From contig LJNA01000032.1 of NCBI GenBank assembly GCA_001304365.1, positions 1 through 11,752 on the forward strand: a stretch of 11,752 nucleotides of DNA, written 5' to 3'. The translations under genes and the position numbers were made by a program. Each line of letters opens with the position of its first letter. Position 1 is the first letter of the stretch. Below are positions 6,931 through 11,752 of this stretch, in pieces. The notes beneath the pieces are model-generated. The model was given only the letters and a program-made list of their open reading frames with translations, ran no database searches and was not told the origin of the DNA. Source of the stretch: Syntrophobacter sp. DG_60 (GTDB lineage: Bacteria; Desulfobacterota; Desulfofervidia; Desulfofervidales; DG-60).

Positions 6931-7154
6931 GGAGACTTCTAAAGAAGTCTCTCATTTGAGGGGTAACCCCCCTCAAACTCCCCAAAATAAAGCGCTGAAA
7001 GCACTCCTCCTGCAGCTTTGCCGCGGGATGAGAAAAAAAATTTTCATTCCTTAATTCTGCGCTAAAGGCGCGGAGTAAGGGGCTTTGGCCCTTTATTTGG
7101 GGTTTCAAAGGGGCGCAGCCCCTTTGTGTAAGAGCTCTTTTTTTTCAGAGCTCC
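6931..7154. repeat. About 224-bp nested imperfect palindrome (MITE-like intergenic repeat)
   Basis: Fills almost the whole rplQ-rpsU gap and encodes no credible protein. Reading inward, both arms show the same order. First is an outer hairpin starting GGAG (GAGACTTCT/AGAAGTCTC at 6932-6951; GAGCTCT/AGAGCTC at 7132-7153). Next is a second hairpin (TTTGAGGGG/CCCCTCAAA at 6955-6977; CAAAGGGGC/GCCCCTTTG at 7106-7126). Then come CCCCAAAATAAAG at 6980-6992 (mirrored by CTTTATTTGGGG at 7091-7102), AAAGC (6998-7002, mirrored by 7082-7086) and ACTCC (7003-7007, mirrored by 7072-7076). The innermost pair is GGGATG (7025-7030) with CATTCC (7045-7050), around an A8T4 centre at 7033-7044. The inner arms are centred at 7040-7041. 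No transposase is present. A palindromic intergenic repeat or a miniature non-autonomous element are both possible; copy number elsewhere is unknown. Confidence 0.75.
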
Positions 7155-7166
7155 TACATCAAACTT

Positions 7167-7532
7167 TTAGTCTGTTTTTTTAGGAATTAATTCCATTAAG
7201 GCCCTATGGGCTCCATCTCCTCGGCGAATCCCCAGCTTTACAATCCTTGTATAACCACCATTTACCTTTTGATAACGATTTGCAATCTCATCAAAGAGTC
7301 TTATTAATATTTTTTTATCTCGAATTATTTGGTAAGCTTGACGTCTAGCGGATAAATCACCCTGTTTACCCAAAGTAATTACCTTCTCCACCAAACATCT
7401 TACCTCTTTGGCCTTGGCCTCTGTGGTCTCTATTCGCTCATATTTTAATAAAGAGGTTACCATGTTCTTCAATACGGCTAAGCGATGGCTACTTGTTCTA
7501 TTTAGCTTCCGTTTCGATTTCCTATGTCTCAT
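7167..7532 (-). CDS. rplQ: 50S ribosomal protein L17
   Basis: A 50S protein near the peptide exit region. The protein has 121 residues from the ATG at 7532. It begins [17 protein letters not shown], the hallmark L17 N-terminus, followed by [21 protein letters not shown]. The end is [28 protein letters not shown] one codon earlier (7535) is also possible, but AAGGA is spaced correctly (5 nt) only for the ATG. It overlaps the end of rpoA by 11 nt, so translation is coupled. It is the last gene of the spc/alpha operon, and the large palindrome starts 12 nt beyond its stop. Confidence 0.97.
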   Translation of the reverse strand: MRHRKSKRKLNRTSSHRLAVLKNMVTSLLKYERIETTEAKAKEVRCLVEKVITLGKQGDLSARRQAYQIIRDKKILIRLFDEIANRYQKVNGGYTRIVKLGIRRGDGAHRALMELIPKKTD

Positions 7533-8550
7533 CACGTTCCTTTTTCAATTTCTCGAGCATCTTGGGATCAGGGAAGTTCTTAAGCTTCATACCCAACCCC
7601 AGGCCCATTTGGGCCAAAACTGTTTTTATCTCATTTAAAGACTTGCGCCCAAAATTTTTTGTCTTCAACATTTCACTATCCGACTTTTGAACCAATTCTC
7701 CAATTTTAAAAATACTTGCGTTTTTAAGACAATTTAATGCCCTTACAGACAGTTCCAAATCATCAATGTTTTTATAAAGATTTTCGTTTAAAGAAAGATC
7801 TTCTTCATCCTGGGCTTTTTTCTTAACGACTTCCTCTTCCTTGCTCTCTTTAGGTCTTATGAAAATATCTAACTGTTCTTTCAAGATTTTAGCGGCCTCA
7901 GCCATTGCATCTTCCGGCATAATGGTTTCATCTGTCCAAACCTCTAAAATAAGTCTGTCATAATCTGTGACCTGTCCTACCCGTGCATTTCTTACTAAAA
8001 AATTGACCTTTTTAATAGGAGAGAAAATGACATCTATAGGAATTGCACCTATTGGTTGTCCTTCCTCTTTATTTCTTTCAGCAGGTATATACCCCTTGCC
8101 TGCCTTTACCATCATTTCCATCCGCAGTTGCCCTTCTTCTGTTAAGGTGGCAATATGTTGATCTGGATTTATAATCTCCACTGCACCACCAGTGATAATA
8201 TCTGAGGCCTTTACCTCACATTTCCCTTCCTTTTCAATACGAATAGTACAAGATGATTCAGTATGCAACTTTAATCTCACTTGTTTAAGATTGAGAATGA
8301 TCTCGGTAACATCCTCTAAAATACCAGGAATACTAGAAAATTCATGAGCAACCCCATCAATCTTTACCCAGGTAATAGCTGCACCTGAAATAGAAGAAAG
8401 CAAAACCCTTCTAAGGGCATTACCAATAGTGATTCCAAAACCCCTCTCTAAGGGTTCACATATAAATTTTCCATAAAAGGGGGTATGGCTTTCTTGGTCT
8501 ATCTCCAATTTCTTAGGCCTAATTAGCTCTACCCAGTTTTTTTTAGGCAT
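7522..8550 (-). CDS. rpoA: RNA polymerase alpha subunit
   Basis: Dimerises to nucleate assembly of RNA polymerase core, and its C-terminal domain touches UP elements and activators. The protein has 342 residues. The N-terminal domain (about 1-230) contains [18 protein letters not shown] charged linker (about 235-260, rich in E and K) follows. The C-terminal domain runs from about 262, with [15 protein letters not shown] and the [12 protein letters not shown] helix. The Arg and Asn used for DNA contact in E. coli (R265, N268) are conserved in the V-R-A-L-N segment. AAGGGG (complement of 8558-8563) lies 7 nt before the ATG. It follows rpsD by 18 nt and overlaps rplQ, the standard alpha-operon order. 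Confidence 0.98.
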   Translation of the reverse strand: MPKKNWVELIRPKKLEIDQESHTPFYGKFICEPLERGFGITIGNALRRVLLSSISGAAITWVKIDGVAHEFSSIPGILEDVTEIILNLKQVRLKLHTESSCTIRIEKEGKCEVKASDIITGGAVEIINPDQHIATLTEEGQLRMEMMVKAGKGYIPAERNKEEGQPIGAIPIDVIFSPIKKVNFLVRNARVGQVTDYDRLILEVWTDETIMPEDAMAEAAKILKEQLDIFIRPKESKEEEVVKKKAQDEEDLSLNENLYKNIDDLELSVRALNCLKNASIFKIGELVQKSDSEMLKTKNFGRKSLNEIKTVLAQMGLGLGMKLKNFPDPKMLEKLKKERDET

Positions 8551-8568
8551 AATCTAACCCCTTAACGC

Positions 8569-9195
8569 CTATTTAGAATAAAATTCGACAATTGATTGTT
8601 CTCTCACAGGGATGTCTATCTGCTCCCCTGTGAGCAATGCCCTTATCTTACCCTCAAATTGATCTTTATTTACCTCTAACCAGCTAGGAAATCCCCTTCT
8701 AGCTAATGCTTCCATTGCCTCTTTTATAAATAAAATCTTTCGGCTTTTTTCCCTCACTTTAATTATATCCCCTACCCTCACTAAATAAGAAGGAATATCC
8801 ACCTTCTTATCGTTTATCATAATATGTCCATGGGTTACCAACTGCCTTGCTTGATTGCGAGAATTGGCAAATCCCATTCGATAGACAACATTGTCTAACC
8901 TCCTCTCTAGTAAAATTAATAAGTTTTCACCTGTTACTCCCTTTTGTGCCCATGCCTGCTCAAAATAACGCCGAAATTGAACTTCCAATATCCCATATAT
9001 CTTCTTTAATTTTTGTTTTTCCCTCAATAGTAAACTATATGGAGTAAGCTTAGTCCTTCGTTGGCCATGTTGACCTGGTGGATAGCTTCTCCTTTCTAAA
9101 GCGCACTTGTCTGTATAACACCTATCTCCTTTTAAAAATAATTTAGTCCCTTCCCGTCGACACAAGCGACAAACTGCACCTCTATATCTTGCCAC
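8569..9195 (-). CDS. rpsD: 30S ribosomal protein S4, zinc-binding form
   Basis: A primary 16S rRNA-binding protein that starts assembly of the 30S body. In several bacteria it also represses its own operon. The protein has 208 residues. The N-terminus carries C9-x2-C12-x13-C26-x4-C31, the zinc-binding (C+) version of S4, followed by [10 protein letters not shown]. The S4 RNA-binding domain is at about 97-160, with [15 protein letters not shown] and R-Q-L-V-T-H-G-H-I. The start is GTG at 9195, with AAGGAGG (complement of 9203-9209) 7 nt upstream; that site overlaps the rpsK stop codon, so the two genes are tightly linked (12-nt gap). Confidence 0.98.
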   Translation of the reverse strand: MARYRGAVCRLCRREGTKLFLKGDRCYTDKCALERRSYPPGQHGQRRTKLTPYSLLLREKQKLKKIYGILEVQFRRYFEQAWAQKGVTGENLLILLERRLDNVVYRMGFANSRNQARQLVTHGHIMINDKKVDIPSYLVRVGDIIKVREKSRKILFIKEAMEALARRGFPSWLEVNKDQFEGKIRALLTGEQIDIPVREQSIVEFYSK

Positions 9196-9207
9196 AGTAA
9201 AACCTCC

Positions 9208-9591
9208 TTAAACCCGTCTTCTTTTTGGAGGACGACACCCATTGTGGGGAATTGGCGTAACGTCTTTAATTAAGGTCACTTTAAGACCAGCAGTCCTGAT
9301 GGCCCTAATGGCCGCCTCACGCCCAGCACCTGGACCCTTTACACAAATTTCTACACGTTTCATTCCATGCTCTATGGCCCTTTTGGCTGCATCCTGTGCT
9401 GCCTTTTGAGCAGCGAATGGTGTGCTTTTCCTAGAACCCTTAAAGCCCTTAATTCCACTGCTTGACCAAACAACGGTATTACCTTTTTTATCAGAGATGG
9501 TAACAATGGTATTATTAAAAGTGGCTTGAATATGAACTATTCCCTCTCCTATCATCTTCTTTTCTTTTTTCTTTCCTCGTCTCTTGGCCAT
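9208..9591 (-). CDS. rpsK: 30S ribosomal protein S11
   Basis: Part of the 30S platform near the mRNA exit region. The protein has 127 residues. A lysine-rich N-terminal tail ([10 protein letters not shown]) is followed by the S11 core: [36 protein letters not shown], and [12 protein letters not shown]. The C-terminal [18 protein letters not shown] is near invariant in bacteria. The start is ATG behind a G-rich Shine-Dalgarno stretch (complement of 9594-9600). It lies 20 nt after rpsM and 12 nt before rpsD. Confidence 0.98.
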   Translation of the reverse strand: MAKRRGKKKEKKMIGEGIVHIQATFNNTIVTISDKKGNTVVWSSSGIKGFKGSRKSTPFAAQKAAQDAAKRAIEHGMKRVEICVKGPGAGREAAIRAIRTAGLKVTLIKDVTPIPHNGCRPPKRRRV

Positions 9592-9611
9592 TTCCCCCCT
9601 CTTAATTACCC

Positions 9612-9986
9612 TTATTTTTTCTTACGTTTTCCTAAAACAGAGCCACGAGGGCCTTTTCTTACGCGGGCATTGGTCCGTGTCCTTTGCCCTCGAACAGGAA
9701 GTCTCCTTGCATGTCTCATCCCCCTATAGCATCCTATATCCACAAGACGTTTAATATCAGCGCTAATTTCCCTTTTTAAATCCCCCTCTACTTTATATTC
9801 CTTATCAATAATCTGTCTAATCTTTGTAAGCTCCTCATCTGTTAAGTTATCCATCTCCACATCAAAATCTACCCCTGCCCTTTTTAAAATATTTTGAGCA
9901 GAACTACGCCCGATACCAAATAGATATGTTAAGGCTACCTCTGCCCTTTTACCCTTTGGCAATTCTACACCAGCTATTCTAGCCAT
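9612..9986 (-). CDS. rpsM: 30S ribosomal protein S13
   Basis: A 30S head protein that contacts the P-site tRNA and the 50S subunit through intersubunit bridges. The protein has 124 residues. It opens [10 protein letters not shown], has the helix-two-turn-helix [11 protein letters not shown] near 25-35, and [24 protein letters not shown] at 87-110. A basic C-terminal tail reaches the decoding centre. The ATG is preceded by AGGAGGGG (complement of 9990-9997), which overlaps the rpmJ stop codon (TAG within TAGGAGGGG). The gap to rpmJ is 9 nt. Confidence 0.98.
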   Translation of the reverse strand: MARIAGVELPKGKRAEVALTYLFGIGRSSAQNILKRAGVDFDVEMDNLTDEELTKIRQIIDKEYKVEGDLKREISADIKRLVDIGCYRGMRHARRLPVRGQRTRTNARVRKGPRGSVLGKRKKK

Positions 9987-9995
9987 GTGCCCCTC

Positions 9996-10109
9996 CTATT
10001 TTTGTCTCTGTTTATGTCTGGGATTTTCGCAAATCACTCTGAGGGTACGCTTACGCCTAATAATCTTACACTTGCTACAGATCTTTTTTATTGAAGCACG
10101 TACTTTCAT
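9996..10109 (-). CDS. rpmJ: 50S ribosomal protein L36
   Basis: The smallest 50S protein; it binds 23S rRNA. Translating the minus strand from the ATG at 10109 gives 37 residues: [14 protein letters not shown], then a basic middle segment, then [13 protein letters not shown]. The zinc ribbon ligands C11, C14, C27 and H32 are all present, so this is the zinc-binding (C+) paralogue and not the C-minus form. An AGGGA site lies a few bases upstream of the ATG. It sits between infA (22-nt gap) and rpsM (9-nt gap), its usual place in this operon type. Confidence 0.96.
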   Translation of the reverse strand: MKVRASIKKICSKCKIIRRKRTLRVICENPRHKQRQK

Positions 10110-10131
10110 GAAAAATCCCTAACTTCTTTGG

Positions 10132-10350
10132 TCACTTTATTCTGTAAACAATCCTCCCCCTCTTTAAATCATAAGGAGAAAGCTCTACTTTCACCCGATC
10201 ACCTGGTACAATCCTAATAAAATGTACTCTTAACTTACCAGCTACATGGGCTAAAACCCTATGCCCGTTATCCAATTCTACCCAAAACATGGCATTGGGC
10301 AAGGCCTCTACCACCCTGCCTTCGACTTCTATCATATCTTCTTTAGGCAT
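10132..10350 (-). CDS. infA: Translation initiation factor IF-1
   Basis: Binds the 30S A site during initiation and aids IF-2 and IF-3. The protein has 72 residues, exactly the usual length, and is a single OB (S1-like) fold: [52 protein letters not shown], and G-R-I-V-Y-R. The ATG is 1 nt past the map stop codon, and its AAGGG Shine-Dalgarno lies within the last codons of map, so initiation is likely coupled. Placement between map and rpmJ is the standard order in Firmicutes and Deltaproteobacteria, unlike the distant infA of E. coli. Confidence 0.98.
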   Translation of the reverse strand: MPKEDMIEVEGRVVEALPNAMFWVELDNGHRVLAHVAGKLRVHFIRIVPGDRVKVELSPYDLKRGRIVYRIK

Positions 10351-10351
10351 A

Positions 10352-11098
10352 CTAAACCCTTGATAGGATTTCTGGCCCGTTTTCTGTGATAGCTATAGTG
10401 TGCTCAAAATGAGCTGCCAACTTTTTGTCCCTTGTTACTGCAGTCCAACCATCGGGAAGGATCTCTACTTCATAAGTCCCTTCAGCTATCATGGGTTCAA
10501 TGGCTATCACCATACCTGGTTTTAATTTTACACCCCGCCCCGGGGGTCCAAAATTGGGCACTTGGGGATCCTCATGCAGGCTGCGCCCGATGCCGTGCCC
10601 TACAAATTGCCTTATTGTTGAGAAACCATGGCTCTCTGCATGCCTTTGGATGGCAAAGGAAATATCAGATAGATGTCTCTTTGGTCTTGCTTGGGAAATC
10701 CCCTTATAAAGGGCATGTTCTGTTACCAGAAGGAGTTTACGAGCTGTTTTTGATACCCTACCTACAGGCACAGTAATAGCGGCATCTCCGTAATAGCCAT
10801 CGCAGACCACACCAAAATCCAAACTTACTATGTCCCCTTGTTTTAACCTCCTTTTTGAGGGAAGGCCATGTACTACCACCTCATTTACAGAAACACACAA
10901 ACTGAAAGGATATCCCATGTATCCCTTAAAAGCAGGCCTAGCTCCATTTTTAAAACAAAGCCCTTCGGCCAGCTCATTTAGATCCAGAGTACTAATGCCT
11001 GGTTTAATCACCTCCCTGAGGGCCTCTAAAATCTCGGCCACAATCGCATTACTACGACGCATCCTCTCAATTTCCCAGGGAGCTTTTAAAACAATCAT
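10352..11098 (-). CDS. map: Methionine aminopeptidase, type I
   Basis: Removes the initiator methionine from new proteins when the second residue is small. The protein has 248 residues, the short type Ia form with no N-terminal zinc extension. The pita-bread fold shows the five metal ligands D94 and D105 (S-L-D-F-G...G-D-A-A), H168 (F-V-G-H-G-I-G), E201 (A-I-E-P-M) and E232 (F-E-H-T), plus the substrate-site H77 in V-V-H-G-L-P. The start ATG overlaps the adk stop in an ATGA (4-nt overlap), and the stop lies 1 nt before infA. Neighbouring genes in the spc operon place it among translation functions. Confidence 0.98.
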   Translation of the reverse strand: MIVLKAPWEIERMRRSNAIVAEILEALREVIKPGISTLDLNELAEGLCFKNGARPAFKGYMGYPFSLCVSVNEVVVHGLPSKRRLKQGDIVSLDFGVVCDGYYGDAAITVPVGRVSKTARKLLLVTEHALYKGISQARPKRHLSDISFAIQRHAESHGFSTIRQFVGHGIGRSLHEDPQVPNFGPPGRGVKLKPGMVIAIEPMIAEGTYEVEILPDGWTAVTRDKKLAAHFEHTIAITENGPEILSRV

Positions 11099-11736
11099 TC
11101 TAATATCTTCAGAATTTGCTCAAATATCTCCTTAATACCTCCTCGTCCATCAATTCTTCTCACAAGCCCCTTGTTGTTATAAAAACCAATTAAAGGGCTT
11201 GTTTGTTGCTCATAGACATCTAATCTGGATTTGACTGTTTCCTCGTTGTCATCTGGTCTCTGATACAATTCACCTCCGCATTTGTCACAAATTCCCTGGG
11301 ACTTAGGGGGATTAAACATAACATGATACATAGCACCACAGTTTTTACAAGTCCTTCTTCCTGTCAGCCTTTTGATTAATTCTTCTGATGGTACATCAAC
11401 ACTAACTACATGGTCTATCTTACGCCCCATGTTCTCTAATACTTTATCTAAGGCCTCGGCCTGGGCCACGGTACGTGGGAAACCATCCAAAATAAAACCT
11501 TTTTCACAATCTGATTGTTTTAGTCTTTGTTCAATAATACCAATCACTACCCCATCTGGAACCAACTTCCCTGCCTCCATATACTCCCTTGCCTTTTTAC
11601 CCAAGTCTGTCCCCTCTGCCACTGCTGCCCTCAAGATATCACCAGTTGAAATTTGTGGGATGTTATAATGTTCAATGAGCATCTTGGCCTGAGTTCCTTT
11701 ACCAGCCCCTGGGGGCCCTAAAAAGATAAGATCCAT
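11095..11736 (-). CDS. adk: Adenylate kinase, zinc-LID form
   Basis: Converts ATP + AMP to 2 ADP and so sets the cellular adenylate balance. The protein has 213 residues, a long-type kinase. The P-loop G-P-P-G-A-G-K-G-T is at 7-15, the AMP-binding T-G-D-I-L-R at 31-36, D-G-F-P-R-T at 84-89, and the LID at about 122-160. The LID carries C130-x2-C133-x16-C150-x2-C153, a structural zinc site found in many Gram-positive and some Gram-negative adenylate kinases and linked to stability. AGGAGG (complement of 11743-11748) lies 6 nt before the ATG. It is the first gene of the operon inside the window; the bases between it and the right edge hold only this ribosome binding site, and secY is the usual upstream neighbour. 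Confidence 0.98.
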   Translation of the reverse strand: MDLIFLGPPGAGKGTQAKMLIEHYNIPQISTGDILRAAVAEGTDLGKKAREYMEAGKLVPDGVVIGIIEQRLKQSDCEKGFILDGFPRTVAQAEALDKVLENMGRKIDHVVSVDVPSEELIKRLTGRRTCKNCGAMYHVMFNPPKSQGICDKCGGELYQRPDDNEETVKSRLDVYEQQTSPLIGFYNNKGLVRRIDGRGGIKEIFEQILKILE

Positions 11737-11752
11737 GACAAACCTCCTCTCT

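Noticed and set aside
6920..7108. 62-codon open frame on the minus strand between rplQ and rpsU
   Set aside because: It lies almost wholly inside the nested palindrome and ends across the rpsU promoter, so it is explained by repeat sequence. It matches no family I recognise.
6931..7154. Complete insertion sequence
   Set aside because: There is no transposase frame and no clear target-site duplication at the ends, so only a non-autonomous or structural repeat can be supported.
10432..11135. Plus-strand open frames opposite map
   Set aside because: All catalytic residues of methionine aminopeptidase are encoded on the minus strand; the opposite frames show no family features.

Overview
The window is a gene-dense, AT-rich bacterial chromosome segment. 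Its gene order fits a Gram-negative, probably anaerobic and possibly thermophilic lineage of the Desulfobacterota/deltaproteobacterial type. That placement is inferred from synteny and protein character only; no marker here fixes the species. Two conserved housekeeping clusters lie head to tail on the minus strand. A small two-gene accessory unit and ssb lie on the plus strand.

Plus strand, left side (1-2094). A 5'-truncated von Willebrand factor A (VWA) protein with an intact metal-ion site overlaps the next gene by 14 nt. That gene encodes a helical N-terminal region followed by five 19-residue GXGXG-type beta-helix repeats. The pair looks translationally coupled and is the least understood part of the window. 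ssb follows, with a candidate promoter and a strong ribosome binding site of its own.

Minus strand, middle (2151-6930), read right to left. rpsU has its own near-consensus promoter and is followed by dnaG and rpoD, the classical macromolecular-synthesis order (ribosomal protein, primase, principal sigma factor). After rpoD comes a compact tRNA unit: a consensus promoter abutting the rpoD stop codon, a CAU-anticodon tRNA (probably tRNA-Ile2), and an intrinsic terminator. A coiled-coil zinc-ribbon protein of the COG1579 type follows and converges on ssb.

Minus strand, right side (7167-11736), read right to left. adk, map, infA, rpmJ, rpsM, rpsK, rpsD, rpoA and rplQ form the distal spc/alpha ribosomal operon. 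Neighbours are separated by 1-22 nt or overlap by 4-11 nt. secY would be expected just beyond the right edge but is not in the window. rpmJ (37 codons) is easily missed because of its size.

Between rplQ and rpsU lies the only sizeable non-coding stretch (6931-7166). It is filled by a nested imperfect palindrome of about 224 bp whose two arms share the same order of hairpins and spacers, centred on an A/T tract near 7040. It ends one base from the rpsU -35 box. It resembles a palindromic intergenic repeat or MITE-like element and may separate transcription of the two operons.

Together the minus-strand genes supply translation initiation and ribosome assembly, RNA polymerase core and sigma subunits, replication priming, N-terminal methionine removal and adenylate balance.
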